DNA of 64,000 bases. It comes from Rhizobium leguminosarum bv. trifolii WSM2297. GTDB taxonomy: Bacteria > Pseudomonadota > Alphaproteobacteria > Rhizobiales > Rhizobiaceae. Each line of letters starts with the position of its first letter. Position 1 is the stretch's first letter. Shown one piece after another: positions 52,454 through 61,861 of the stretch. Under the pieces are notes generated by a model, which had not been told where the DNA came from, searched no databases, and worked only from the letters and a program-made list of their open reading frames with translations. Position numbers and translations under genes: made by a program. The stretch spans positions 1 through 64,000 of the forward strand of contig NZ_JH719393.1 in assembly GCF_000271845.1 (NCBI RefSeq), read 5' to 3'.

Positions 52454-53362
52454 ATGGCAACAGGGCATCGCGCGCAGTGGAAGGGCTTCGTAAAATTCGG
52501 TGAGGTCTCCTTCGGAGTAGCGCTTTATACGGCGGCAAGCACGTCAGAGCGCATTACATTCAACACGATCAACAAGGCATCCGGGAACAGGGTGAACCGC
52601 ATCTTCATCGACAGCGAGACAGAGGACCCGGTTCCGAAGGAACAACAGACAAAAGGCTTCGAGATCGAAACTGGCCAGTACATTATCATCGATCCAGAGG
52701 AAGTTGCCGCGACGATCCCGGAAAGCAACAAGACCCTCGAGATTGATGCCTTCATTCCCTGCTCAGATGTGGACGACGTCTATTTCGACAAGCCCTACTA
52801 CCTGACCCCTGACAAGGTGGGTAGCGAGGCCTTCGCAGCTCTGCGCGACGCCATGAAGAAGTCGAATGTCGTCGCCATAGCGCGCACGGTTCTCTTTCGG
52901 CGAATGCGGACCGTGCTCATACGGCCGCATGGCAAAGGCCTTATCGCGACGACCATGAACTATGACTACGAGGTACGCTCGTCGAAGAAGGCCTTTGAAG
53001 AAATCCCCAAGCTGAAGATCGAGGGGGAGATGCTCGATCTCGCCAAGCATATCATCGGTACCAAGAAGGGTACCTTCGACCCTGCGACCTTTGACGATCG
53101 CTATGAAGCCGCGCTCGCCGACCTGGTCAAGGCTAAGATAGAGGGCAAAGCGTTGCCGAAGCCGAAGAAGGTCGAAGTGTCGAAGCCGAACGATCTTCTC
53201 GCGGCCCTCCGCGAAAGCGCAGGGATGATGAAGGCCACCGCGGACAAGCCGAAACGCACTGCCGCCAATGCCAATCAGGGCACTGGTCGACAGCGCGCAA
53301 CACGCGGAGCAGCTTCCAAGGCCATTTCTACTGGGACCGCGCCGCGTCGCAAGGCAAGCTGA
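52454..53362 (+). CDS. ku: Ku protein (non-homologous end joining), copy 1
   Basis: 302 aa. Ku70/80-like core: WKGFVKFGEVSFGVALYTAA, INKASGNRVNRIFIDSETED, YYLTPDKVGSEAFAALRDAM, and VLIRPHGKGLIATTMNYDYE. A basic, Ala/Thr-rich C-terminal tail (about 255-302) could aid DNA binding. Bacterial Ku dimers thread onto broken DNA ends and recruit LigD. ATG 52454 has GGAGA seven bases upstream. A second Ku gene follows 11 bases after the stop, and no ligase gene is present in the window. In Sinorhizobium meliloti one Ku gene is known to be general-stress controlled. Confidence 0.95.
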   Translation: MATGHRAQWKGFVKFGEVSFGVALYTAASTSERITFNTINKASGNRVNRIFIDSETEDPVPKEQQTKGFEIETGQYIIIDPEEVAATIPESNKTLEIDAFIPCSDVDDVYFDKPYYLTPDKVGSEAFAALRDAMKKSNVVAIARTVLFRRMRTVLIRPHGKGLIATTMNYDYEVRSSKKAFEEIPKLKIEGEMLDLAKHIIGTKKGTFDPATFDDRYEAALADLVKAKIEGKALPKPKKVEVSKPNDLLAALRESAGMMKATADKPKRTAANANQGTGRQRATRGAASKAISTGTAPRRKAS

Positions 53363-53373
53363 GGAGATTGACC

Positions 53374-54183
53374 ATGGCACCGCGCTATTATTGGAAAGGC
53401 TACCTGAAGCTCTCGTTGGTCACGTGCCCTGTCGCGATGACCCCCGCGACCAGCGAGAGCGAGAAGGTTCGCTTCCACACCCTCAATCGCGATACCGGAA
53501 ACCGGGTCATCTCGCAGTACGTCGATTCCGTCACGGGCAAGCCGGTGAAAGACGAGAACGAGGCCAAGGGCTACGCACGCGGCGAGAACGACTACGTGAT
53601 CCTCACCGACGACGATCTGGACAGGGTGGCGCTCGACACTGTGAAAACCATCGACATTGAAAAGTTTGTCCCGGCCAACAGCATCGATTGGGTCTACTTC
53701 GAGAAGCCTCACTATCTGACGCCTGACGACGCGGTCGGAAACGAGGCTTTCGCCGTAATCAGGGACGCAATGAAGGCCGACAAGGTCGTCGGTGTTTCGA
53801 AGCTCGTAATGGGTCGTCGCGAGCGTGCCGTCATCCTCGAGCCGCGCGACGAGGGCATTGTTTTGTGGTCGCTGCGGTTCGGCGACGAAGTACGTCCAGA
53901 GGAGAGTTACTTCGAGGACATCGAGGCCGAAGCCGACCCCGATCTCATTCCCCTTGTCCAGAAACTCATCAAGCAGAAGTCAGCCCGCTGGTCGACGAAC
54001 ATGGTCAGCGACCCGATCCAGGCCAGCCTTCTGAAGTTGATCGAGGAGAAGAAGAAGCTGCTGAAGCCCAAGAAGACCGCAAAGGGTAAAACAGCGACAG
54101 CGCCCGCATCGAACGTCGTCAACATTATGGACGCATTGAAAAAGAGTATCCAGGCCGACCTCAAGGGCCGGAAGGCGGGGTGA
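53374..54183 (+). CDS. ku: Ku protein (non-homologous end joining), copy 2
   Basis: 269 aa. Ku core: YYWKGYLKLSLVTCPVAMTP, LNRDTGNRVISQYVDSVTGK, VYFEKPHYLTPDDAVGNEAF, and VILEPRDEGIVLWSLRFGDE. The short C-terminus ends in a helix, NIMDALKKSIQADLKGRKAG, like the LigD-binding tail of many bacterial Ku proteins. ATG 53374 follows GAGGAG. It is in one operon with copy 1 but diverged from it, consistent with a possible heterodimer, as proposed for paired rhizobial Ku proteins. Confidence 0.95.
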   Translation: MAPRYYWKGYLKLSLVTCPVAMTPATSESEKVRFHTLNRDTGNRVISQYVDSVTGKPVKDENEAKGYARGENDYVILTDDDLDRVALDTVKTIDIEKFVPANSIDWVYFEKPHYLTPDDAVGNEAFAVIRDAMKADKVVGVSKLVMGRRERAVILEPRDEGIVLWSLRFGDEVRPEESYFEDIEAEADPDLIPLVQKLIKQKSARWSTNMVSDPIQASLLKLIEEKKKLLKPKKTAKGKTATAPASNVVNIMDALKKSIQADLKGRKAG

Positions 54184-54869
54184 CTACATCTGACAGACAC
54201 CGAGGTAGTCCATCAACATAATGGTCGGTGGATCGATCTCGTTGGTGACGCGGTCACGTCCACGTCCGACGGCGCCGGCTTCGACCGGAAAGTTCTGGGA
54301 ATCGGGCGAAGCTCCACCAAGGCCATATTTCAAAATCGAAGCGAGGTGACGCCGCGATGTTGCGTGGTAGTAGGGCGTTGGGTACCTGGTGCGTTCTGCA
54401 TCGGCAGGCCGCTACCAGGTAAAGAGTCTACCACATGCCAAGTTGGCAATAGCGACCTCTGTCAATGTTTGATCGGAATAGCGCTTACGTCCATGCCGAT
54501 GGTGCTCAGGCCCATGACGAGCGCGTGAAGCCGCTGGTATGGACCATCCAAAGCGGGGCTTTGAGTTCTCCCATGATGGGGTCCTCGTCATCATGCCATC
54601 ACGGCTATGATTGGGGTTGAAGACCCGGCTGCAAAATAAGCGGCTGATGGGATTTAAACGCTTCCGAGCGTGGCGACGACGATGGTGCGTTAGAAGCTCT
54701 ATTCGACCAGCCAAGGCTCGGCAGCTGCGTAGGCGGCCTAGCCGCTCCCAGTTAAAGTCTCGCAAAAAATCAAAAAACATCACAATCATGATTGACTTTG
54801 ATTTTATGGAGTGGAACTGTGATCAAAAGCGGATGCATTCGGGAGCTTTCGTTGAGCCAAGCACCAGGA
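54184..54869. other. Intergenic stretch with a possible transposase scrap
   Basis: On the minus strand around 54412-54500 the segment GRKRYSDQTLTEVAIANLAC resembles the N-terminal RYSDLAIET motif of one IS5-type transposase group, but it is short and isolated. The rest shows no gene. The last 80 bases are AT-rich (54760-54810) and probably hold the promoter for the DeoR gene. Confidence 0.35.
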
Positions 54870-55643
54870 ATGAAAGTGGATCGTCTGGACGCTATTCGCA
54901 GCCACCTCTATGCGAACGGCTTTTCGACGATTCAGGCTCTTGCGGACGCAATCGGGGCATCCCTCGCCACCGTTCGAAGGGACCTACAGATCCTCGAACA
55001 GGAAGGGGCGATCGATCGTGTTCACGGCGGGGCACGTATCGCCGAAGGGTCCTCGGTCGAGGTCGCGTTCCAGGAGCGGGAAAAACGCCATCTATCGGCG
55101 AAGCGGGCCATAGCCACCGTTGCGTACGATTTGCTTCATCCGCATACGGCAATTTTCCTTGATGCGGGAACGACCGTCCTGCAGCTTGCCCGCCTTATCC
55201 GCATCAATCCGCTCCCGCTTCGGATTTTCACAAACGGCCTGACGGTAGCCCAGGAATTCCTCAACATCCCAAAATTGGAGGTGGTGCTTCTCGGGGGTCA
55301 GCTTCGTAGCGAGAACGCTTCGCTTGTCGGGCCGCAAGCCGAAGCAATGCTCGAAACGATATGGTTCGATCAGCTGTTTCTCGGCGCGAGCGCCATTAGC
55401 CCTGACGGTGCTATCTACAGCGTGGACAGCGCAGAAGCGAGTCTCAACCGGTGCATGCTCACCCGATCGGCCAATCGTTTCGTCCTCGCCGACTCGTCCA
55501 AGTTCGGCACCATGGCGACATATAAGGTTGCGCCCCTGAACAACGCGAGGGTCATCACCGATGCCGCGTTGACGCGCCATTGGCGCGAGGCGCTTGTCAA
55601 CCTTGGCGTCGACGCGACGATTGCGGAGCAAAAGGGTGAGTAG
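54870..55643 (+). CDS. DeoR-family transcriptional regulator of the sugar operon
   Basis: 257 aa. N-terminal DeoR HTH (SHLYANGFSTIQALADAIGA then SLATVRRDLQILEQEGAIDR) and a C-terminal sugar-phosphate sensor (IFLDAGTTVLQLARLI, FTNGLTVAQE, FLGASAISPDGAIYS). The start is uncertain: ATG 54870 has AGGA very close; TTG 54852 (GGGAG at six bases) or GTG 54819 are alternatives. Its stop region overlaps the kinase gene start at 55636. It likely represses the operon until a phosphorylated amino sugar appears. Confidence 0.9.
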   Translation: MKVDRLDAIRSHLYANGFSTIQALADAIGASLATVRRDLQILEQEGAIDRVHGGARIAEGSSVEVAFQEREKRHLSAKRAIATVAYDLLHPHTAIFLDAGTTVLQLARLIRINPLPLRIFTNGLTVAQEFLNIPKLEVVLLGGQLRSENASLVGPQAEAMLETIWFDQLFLGASAISPDGAIYSVDSAEASLNRCMLTRSANRFVLADSSKFGTMATYKVAPLNNARVITDAALTRHWREALVNLGVDATIAEQKGE

Positions 55644-56595
55644 CGAACTGATCCTCGGCATTGACGGCGGTGGCAGCAAGGTGTTGGTCGCCCTTGCGGA
55701 CAGGAATGGCCGGATCCTGCAGACCTCGCGCGGCGGTGGGGTCAATCCGATGGACAATCCGAACTGGCTCCAAGAATTGGAACAGCACCTGGCGCCTTTC
55801 CGCGACGAAGCGCGGTTGGCGGCTGTTGCAGCGGCACTGCCCGCCTACGGCGAAGTCGCGCGTCTATCGGAATTGCAAGGAGAGGCAATAAAGCGAACGT
55901 TTCCAAACCTTCCCCGGCAGATCCTCAACGATGTGGACGCGGCGCATCTTGGCGCTTTCGCCGGTCAGCCGGGTATTCTGATCCTTTCGGGTACGGGATC
56001 GATGTCCTGGGCGCGCAATTCGCAAGGCGCATCCGCTCGAGCCGGCGGATGGGGGGATATCCTTGGCGACGAGGGCAGCAGTCACTGGATCGGGCGGAAG
56101 GCTCTGAACCTCGTCACTCAGAGCCTGGATGGACGCACGCCGCCGACGGCGCTGGCCCAGGCTCTGTTCGCGCATCTTGATGTTGACGCTGCAGACCCCA
56201 TGAACGCTTTGGGGGGCTGGATCAGTTCGCTGACCAATCCCCGGGCGCAGATAGCTGCCCTTTCTACCCTTGTGGACCAGATCGCGCGCGGCGGCGACGA
56301 CGGCGCGATCGGGCTCATCGATCAGGCCGCGGGCGAACTCGCAAGGCACCACGAGGCGGTTGCTGGGTATTGCGATCCGGACGCTGAGTGGAGTTATGCA
56401 GGCGGCACTTTTTCCAGTCAGATCCTGCTTGGCAAACTTGAACAGCGGATCGGCAGACCCCCGGCGTCGCCGAGGCTCCCTCCCATCGGCGGCGCTCTCT
56501 TAGTTGCTGCCCAGCTTCTGGATTGGCCACTAGACGAAGGCTGGTTCGGGCAAATCGCGGCCACGGCCAAAGGTGGTGACTGCGCTTCCAAGTGA
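55636..56595 (+). CDS. BadF/BadG-type sugar kinase (N-acetylglucosamine kinase-like)
   Basis: 319 aa ASKHA-fold ATPase: phosphate-1 loop LILGIDGGGSKVLVALAD, ILNDVDAAHLGAFAGQPG, phosphate-2 LILSGTGSMSWA, and GGWGDILGDEGSSHWIGRKA, all hallmarks of the BadF/BcrA family that includes glucosamine and N-acetylglucosamine kinases. GTG 55636 is preferred, since it gives VSSELILGIDGG directly and overlaps the end of the DeoR gene; GGAG lies about nine bases upstream. It probably phosphorylates the imported sugar. Cytoplasmic. Confidence 0.9.
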   Translation: MSSELILGIDGGGSKVLVALADRNGRILQTSRGGGVNPMDNPNWLQELEQHLAPFRDEARLAAVAAALPAYGEVARLSELQGEAIKRTFPNLPRQILNDVDAAHLGAFAGQPGILILSGTGSMSWARNSQGASARAGGWGDILGDEGSSHWIGRKALNLVTQSLDGRTPPTALAQALFAHLDVDAADPMNALGGWISSLTNPRAQIAALSTLVDQIARGGDDGAIGLIDQAAGELARHHEAVAGYCDPDAEWSYAGGTFSSQILLGKLEQRIGRPPASPRLPPIGGALLVAAQLLDWPLDEGWFGQIAATAKGGDCASK

Positions 56596-56626
56596 ACTGA
56601 GCTCAAGAATAATGAAGGATGGGAAC

Positions 56627-57883
56627 ATGTATAAATTCATCTTGCCTTTACTTACTTCGGCGGCCTTCGCGATTGCCGTGCCCGCCCTCGGCGAGGATGC
56701 CAAGCCGCTTGCCGGCCAATCGATCACGGTCCTTATGCCGTCGCCGCAAGGGCCGGATATTGCAGCTGACTTCGAAGCCGAGACCGGTATTCACGTCGAC
56801 CTTCAGACACTTTCCTGGGACGACATCCGCCCCAAACTCGTTACTGCTTTGGTCGCCGGGACCGCTCCGGCAGACGTCACCGAATTCGACTGGTCATGGA
56901 CCGGGCAATTCAGCGCGGCAGGATGGTACCTGCCGCTGAACGACGTGATTGACACCGACACGATCGCAGATATCGGCGTCGCCAAGATCTTCACCGTCGA
57001 CGGGAAGCTGCTTGGTATTCCTTACACCAACGACTTCCGCGTCATGCTCGTTAACAGCAAGCATTTCGCCGACGCGGGCGTTGCCGATATGCCGAAAACA
57101 CTGGACGATCTTGTCGCCGCGGCAAAGAAGATCAAGGAAAAGGGTATTGCCGAGTATCCGATCGGTCTGCCGGTTTCAGCCACTGAAGGCGCTTCGACGA
57201 GCTGGTACCTGCTGACCAAGGCCTTTGGTGGCGAGCTTTTCGACAAGGATTTCAATCCGCTATTCACCTCACCGGATTCGGCTGGCTACAAAGCTCTCGC
57301 TTTCGAACTGATGCTTCTCAAGGATGGACTCGTCGATCCGGCCTCTACCGGCCTGAAAGACAGCCAGATCAATGAGAGCATGTTTGCCCAGGGCGTCACC
57401 AGCATCATGATCTCCGGAGAGCCTGGCAGGCTTGCACAGATGAACGATCCGAAGCAGTCGAAGGTTGCCGGCCAGGTTGAGGCTATCCTCGTGCCGACGG
57501 CGAGCGGCCAAACGCGGAGTTTCGGCCTTCCAGAGGCACTAGCCATTCCAAACGTCTCCCCAAATAAGGAGGCAGCGATTGCATTCGTCAAGTGGTTCAC
57601 CAGCAAGGACTTCCAGAAGAAGAACGCGGCGAACGGGTTTTTGCCAACCCGCACGTCGGCGCTTTCAGAGCTCAACGCGTCGGGAAAGCTGAGTAGCGGC
57701 GATGCGCTCGTGGCACAGTCAAAGACGGTCGAGCCGCTCTTCCCGCAGGGCACGCCGCCTTGGTACCCGCAGTTTTCAAGCGGCGTGAATACCGCGATCA
57801 ATAGCGCTGCCAAGGGTCAGATGAGCGTCGATCAAGCCATGGCGGCGATCGCTGAGGCCGCCAAGCAGGCGATGGCGCAATGA
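56627..57883 (+). CDS. Family 1 ABC sugar-binding protein
   Basis: 418 aa. Signal peptide (MYKFILPLLTSAAFAIAVPALG) then a carbohydrate-binding fold (FEAETGIHVDLQTLSWDDIR, GTAPADVTEFDWSWTGQFSA, and ALAIPNVSPNKEAAIAFVKW). ATG 56627 is chosen with AAGGATGGGA upstream; ATG 56612 would lengthen the signal. It is the periplasmic receptor of the importer whose two permeases follow, with ATGA overlap to the first permease. Confidence 0.93.
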   Translation: MYKFILPLLTSAAFAIAVPALGEDAKPLAGQSITVLMPSPQGPDIAADFEAETGIHVDLQTLSWDDIRPKLVTALVAGTAPADVTEFDWSWTGQFSAAGWYLPLNDVIDTDTIADIGVAKIFTVDGKLLGIPYTNDFRVMLVNSKHFADAGVADMPKTLDDLVAAAKKIKEKGIAEYPIGLPVSATEGASTSWYLLTKAFGGELFDKDFNPLFTSPDSAGYKALAFELMLLKDGLVDPASTGLKDSQINESMFAQGVTSIMISGEPGRLAQMNDPKQSKVAGQVEAILVPTASGQTRSFGLPEALAIPNVSPNKEAAIAFVKWFTSKDFQKKNAANGFLPTRTSALSELNASGKLSSGDALVAQSKTVEPLFPQGTPPWYPQFSSGVNTAINSAAKGQMSVDQAMAAIAEAAKQAMAQ

Positions 57884-58797
57884 CCACCTTCGCGTCCGAG
57901 GCTGTGGCGAGCAAGCGTGGCTTCGGTTTCCATGCAGACGCTACACTGGGCTTGCTTCTGGTGTTGCCGATCGTAATGACAATGGCGGCCCTGGTTTTCT
58001 ACCCGATGGGAAAAACGGTCTGGGACAGCCTACACAGGGTTAACCCGATGCAGGCCGGCACACCCTTTGTCGGCTTGGAAAATTACAGCCGGATGCTATC
58101 GGATGGGCAACTGGGGATCTCCTGGATCAATACACTAATATACGTCATTCTCGCAGTTATTGCCGAAACAGTATTCGGCATACTTGCTGCCGCCCTCATT
58201 AATCAGATCAGGAGTGGGCGGCAGTGGGTTCTGGCAGCTGTGATCCTGCCATGGGCACTGCCCGGCGTCGTCAATTCGGTCATCTGGCTTTGGATTTATC
58301 AGCCAGGCGCGGGCCTTCTGAACGGGATACTTTCAGCGATCGGACTGCCTTTCGAAAACCATGTCTGGTTCAACGACCGGACCAGCGCCATCGTCGCGGT
58401 AACTGTGGTCCATGTCTGGCGGATGATGCCATTGACGATCGTCATCGTCCTGGCGGCAATGCAAAGCATACCCGCTCATCTCTACGAGGCCGCGCTTATC
58501 GATGGAGCCACACGCGTTCAGATGTTCGCACTGGTTACCCTTCCGCTCGTGCGCAGCGCAATCGCCGTCGCGATGACGAACGCGACCGTCAACGCATTCA
58601 ATCTTTTCGACGAGGCGTGGGTTCTTGCGGGCGCCAGCCTGGAGACGCGGCCCGTGCTTGTCCAGATCTACCTCGAGACCTTCCAAAACCTTCGCTTCTC
58701 CTATGGCATGGCGCTCTCGGTGGTCATCACGCTGGTGTCCTTACTGATCTCGCTCATCTATGTCCTCCGCGTCTATCGCAACACCCGGTTCGACTGA
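57880..58797 (+). CDS. ABC sugar permease (MalF/UgpA type)
   Basis: 305 aa, six membrane helices from about residue 22 (LGLLLVLPIVMTMAALVFYP). The ATPase-contact EAA loop reads YEAALIDGATRVQMFALVTLP. The start overlaps the binding-protein stop (ATGA at 57880-57883), and the stop overlaps the next permease by one base (TGATG). Inner-membrane half of a heterodimeric importer. Confidence 0.93.
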   Translation: MTTFASEAVASKRGFGFHADATLGLLLVLPIVMTMAALVFYPMGKTVWDSLHRVNPMQAGTPFVGLENYSRMLSDGQLGISWINTLIYVILAVIAETVFGILAAALINQIRSGRQWVLAAVILPWALPGVVNSVIWLWIYQPGAGLLNGILSAIGLPFENHVWFNDRTSAIVAVTVVHVWRMMPLTIVIVLAAMQSIPAHLYEAALIDGATRVQMFALVTLPLVRSAIAVAMTNATVNAFNLFDEAWVLAGASLETRPVLVQIYLETFQNLRFSYGMALSVVITLVSLLISLIYVLRVYRNTRFD

Positions 58798-59654
58798 TGA
58801 AACCCACCCTTGCATACAGAATAATGGTTTGGACCGGCATTGCCGTCCTGCTGATCTGGTCTTTGGGGCCGATCTACTGGACAGTCGCAAGCTCAGTTAC
58901 GCCAACCGCCGATTTTTCCGTCCGGCCTATCCACTTCTTCCCGCAGCATTTCACGCTGGATCATTATTCTCGGCTGCTCGGTGTCGGTATCGCCCGGATC
59001 GGCGGTGTCGAGGTTTTCAAGGAGTTCCGGGCTGCATTGATCAATAGCGTGATCACGTCAGTCGCCGCCACTCTGCTATGCGTCGCGATCTCGGCGCTCG
59101 GCGCTTACGCCTTCACAAGGCTTCAGTTTCCCGGCCGAAAAGCGATTTTTATCGCTGTCGTTGCGACGCTCGCGATCCCAGCTTACGCCGTCTTGATCCC
59201 GCTCTATCAGATCATGATCAAGCTACACCTCGTCGATAGCTACGTCGGCGTCGCGTTGATTTACGTCTCAGCCTATTTGCCGCTATCGCTGTGGCTGCTT
59301 CGAAGCGTATTCGAAGCGCTTCCGATCGCTCTGGAGGAAGCCGCGCAACTCGACGGAGCAGGCCGGCTGTACATCTTCTTCCACATCGTGCTGCCGCTCG
59401 CAGGCCCCGGTCTGACGGCAGCCGCAATCCTAACTTTCCTTGGTGCCTGGGGACAGTATCTCGTTCCGCTCATCTTCTCGCCACAGGCGACGAAGCCTTT
59501 GACGGTCCTGATCCCGGAATTCGTCACCAAGAATTTTATCGACTATGGCCTGATCACCGCAAGCGGCTCAATCGCGATCGTCATTCCCGCCCTTGTCGTC
59601 ATTTTCCTCAACCGGTACCTCGTCAGCGGCCTGCTGGCTGGTTCGGTCAAATAA
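58797..59654 (+). CDS. ABC sugar permease (MalG/UgpE type)
   Basis: 285 aa, six membrane helices. The N-terminal MVWTGIAVLLIWSLGPIYWT helix, long periplasmic loop (FPQHFTLDHYSRLLG) and EAA loop (LEEAAQLDGAGRLYIFFHIV) are typical of MalG-like subunits. The start at 58797 shares a base with the preceding stop. It pairs with the permease at 57880. No ATPase gene is present in this operon, so the importer must use an ATPase encoded elsewhere. Confidence 0.93.
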   Translation: MKPTLAYRIMVWTGIAVLLIWSLGPIYWTVASSVTPTADFSVRPIHFFPQHFTLDHYSRLLGVGIARIGGVEVFKEFRAALINSVITSVAATLLCVAISALGAYAFTRLQFPGRKAIFIAVVATLAIPAYAVLIPLYQIMIKLHLVDSYVGVALIYVSAYLPLSLWLLRSVFEALPIALEEAAQLDGAGRLYIFFHIVLPLAGPGLTAAAILTFLGAWGQYLVPLIFSPQATKPLTVLIPEFVTKNFIDYGLITASGSIAIVIPALVVIFLNRYLVSGLLAGSVK

Positions 59655-59665
59655 CCGGAGACCTC

Positions 59666-60619
59666 ATGAACACGACCGAAAAGGTTATCTTCGAGCAATT
59701 TGCCTACTGGCAGAAAGCAATAGGCTCAAATTTGGTCACCGATCCGGCGGAGCTTCTCGTCTTTGTCGGCTGTGGCACCTCCTATAACCTTGCTCTCTCG
59801 CTTGCGGCTTATTCGAATATGGCCGGACGCAACGCCATTGCGGCACCCGGTGCTGAGTGGCAGAACCGTCCGCAGGCTTTCTGGCCGGAATGGCGCAATA
59901 CCCATGTCGTGACGCTTTCCCGTAGCGGTGAGACGACCGAAACAGTTGCCGCGGCAATAGCAAGCCGCGCCGCCGGCGCGTTTGTGACAGCGATAACGGT
60001 TGAACCGGAAAGCTCGCTGGCAAAAAACTGTGATCAAATAATCACGGCCGCAACCCACCCCGACGAAGGTATCGTCATGACGGTTTCGGCAAGCCTGATG
60101 GTCCTCCTTGGCCTGCAGATGATAGGGCGACAGGTTCCGCCTTCCATCGTCAATTCCGCCCGTCAGCTCGCGATTGCTCTTGATGCCGCGCTGCCTCCAA
60201 TCCTAGCCGACCGTTCGCATTTCGTGTTCCTTGGTAGCGGTCCTATGTTTGGCGTTGCTCTGGAAGGAGCGCTCAAACTGATGGAAATGAGTCAGATTGT
60301 GACACAAGCCTTCCACCCGCTCGAATACCGTCACGGGCCGATTAGCCTGGTCGACGACAAGACGGCTGCGGTGATGCTCTATAGCTCCGATCAGCAAGAT
60401 GCCGAGATTAAGCTGGTGAACGAGCTGCAAGAAAAAGGTGCCGTTGTCATTGGAGTGGGCGGTCCAGGTGACCTCGAGCTACCCATTGATGTCGACCTGT
60501 CGCTCGCAGGGCTCGTCGTTCTTCCGGCGCTGCAAATCCTCGGTGAACGCACCGCTCGGGCCCATGGGATCGATACCGTTTCCCCGCGTCATCTGACAAA
60601 GGTTGTGAAGCTCGCTTGA
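59666..60619 (+). CDS. SIS-domain sugar isomerase/deaminase (AgaS/GlmS-like)
   Basis: 317 aa with two SIS domains: LLVFVGCGTSYNLALSLAAY, then VTLSRSGETTETVAAAIASR in the first, and VFLGSGPMFGVALEGALKLM with FHPLEYRHGPISLV in the second. This is the isomerase half of GlmS without the glutaminase domain, as in AgaS or FrlB-type enzymes that deaminate or isomerise amino-sugar phosphates. ATG 59666 follows CCGGAG at six bases, 11 bases after the permease stop. With the BadF-type kinase it completes a short amino-sugar catabolic route. Confidence 0.93.
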   Translation: MNTTEKVIFEQFAYWQKAIGSNLVTDPAELLVFVGCGTSYNLALSLAAYSNMAGRNAIAAPGAEWQNRPQAFWPEWRNTHVVTLSRSGETTETVAAAIASRAAGAFVTAITVEPESSLAKNCDQIITAATHPDEGIVMTVSASLMVLLGLQMIGRQVPPSIVNSARQLAIALDAALPPILADRSHFVFLGSGPMFGVALEGALKLMEMSQIVTQAFHPLEYRHGPISLVDDKTAAVMLYSSDQQDAEIKLVNELQEKGAVVIGVGGPGDLELPIDVDLSLAGLVVLPALQILGERTARAHGIDTVSPRHLTKVVKLA

Positions 60620-61064
60620 CCGTCGAGTGAAAGGAACCGTCAGATCGTTGCCCCAATGTCAAATCGAGGCAGCACGCAGATACGCGCCGCATATTCTTGG
60701 GGATTTATGAGCAATGCCTGCGATACGTGCCATGCTTCGGCACGGTGGCGCTGCCGCTAGGGCATGGCGATCAGCCCGTGCGAGCAGGGCGTACCGCGCT
60801 GTTGGCTGCACGCGCACGTCGCCGGCCAATCGCTCACAGCTCGCGGATCATGCGCCGGTGATCAGTGGCGAAGTACCCTTGGCTACGCGACTGGCATGGC
60901 TGGGCCAGGTTTCCGGCCTCACCAGAGGCGATTTTCGGGCCGCCGGCGGTGGCGAGTATGGGGATGGGTCTAGACCGCCAGCGCGGCAGTTGTTATGGGC
61001 AGAGCCTGTTGTGATGCCGCAGGCGTCGCCGAAACATCTCCCCTGACAGCCAAGGCTTCCTGAA
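60620..61064. other. Intergenic stretch without a clear gene
   Basis: Plus-strand frames from 60714 and 60764 have neither ribosome-binding sites nor recognisable sequence. The stretch may hold a decayed gene, but I cannot name it. No hairpin with a T-run follows the SIS gene. Confidence 0.4.
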
Positions 61065-61733
61065 GTGAAAAAAGTCCAACGTAGTTTTGCCGTCGAATAT
61101 AAATCCGGTCGGCGAAAATCCGACCGCAAATCGAACTCGATCTGGGGAGACATAAACCTCAGATCCGTTGCGCAAGACGTGGAAGAGGAGGTCATGCCAT
61201 TTCTGCCGGTAGGCCATCAGGCCAGCAAACCCGTCGGCGACGTGCCTTTGATTGAAGAAGAACAAGTCAAGGTGTTGTTGACACCGCCGATCGAGCAGCA
61301 CACAACTGCATCGGCTTTACAGGAGACCAAAATGGCCGATGAAAACGATACGATGACTGATGCCGGCACGCTAGTAGCAGCAGCGCCCGATGTGGCGAAG
61401 AAAGTGCGTAAACCTCGCGCCAGGAAGGCGGCGCCTGAAGCGGTCTCAGTCGCGGTTTCGGCGCAACCGGCAGCGGCTTCTAACGCCGCAGAAGGAAAGC
61501 AGAAGCGCGGACGTAAGGCGAAGTCCGACGAAGGCCTGATGCGTGCCAAGCGTGCGCCTATCAAACGTGCTCCGAAGACCATGCCGACCGCGGCTGCTGC
61601 TTCAACGGTGGCTGTTGATGAGATCTCTGACCTTCTCCAGCTGGAAGAGGAAAACCAAAGATTGCGCAAGCTGCTGGCCGAGAAGCTCCGTGCTGAGAAT
61701 GCCGATCTGCGGAAGCGGCTCAACCTCGCTTGA
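61065..61733 (+). CDS. SyrB-like coiled-coil protein, long form
   Basis: 222 aa. The N-terminal module (about 1-45: KVQRSFAVEYKSGRRKSDRK, SIWGDINLRSVAQDVE) is followed by an Ala/Lys/Pro-rich disordered middle and a C-terminal coiled coil (LLQLEEENQRLRKLLAEKLR, AENADLRKRLNLA). This plan matches rhizobial SyrB-like proteins; SyrB itself affects symbiotic gene expression in Sinorhizobium. The start is GTG 61065. An internal ATG at 61332 (MADENDTMTDAG) has a strong AGGAG six bases upstream and could give a 133-aa second product. The middle is very basic, suggesting nucleic-acid binding. Confidence 0.75.
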   Translation: MKKVQRSFAVEYKSGRRKSDRKSNSIWGDINLRSVAQDVEEEVMPFLPVGHQASKPVGDVPLIEEEQVKVLLTPPIEQHTTASALQETKMADENDTMTDAGTLVAAAPDVAKKVRKPRARKAAPEAVSVAVSAQPAAASNAAEGKQKRGRKAKSDEGLMRAKRAPIKRAPKTMPTAAAASTVAVDEISDLLQLEEENQRLRKLLAEKLRAENADLRKRLNLA

Positions 61734-61861
61734 GCGGTAGCTTCAGCCCAGCGCGGACCGCATTCTCATTCTTATCGAGATGAACATTCTGGCGGCAGCC
61801 ATGCTGCCGCCAATGCTTGGCCTCGTCGTCTGCACGCGAGGTAGAATTCGAGGTCGATGAA

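Noticed and set aside
54611..55162. 183-codon plus-strand frame overlapping the DeoR gene start
   Set aside because: Out of frame with the clear DeoR protein and Arg/Ser-rich without domain features.
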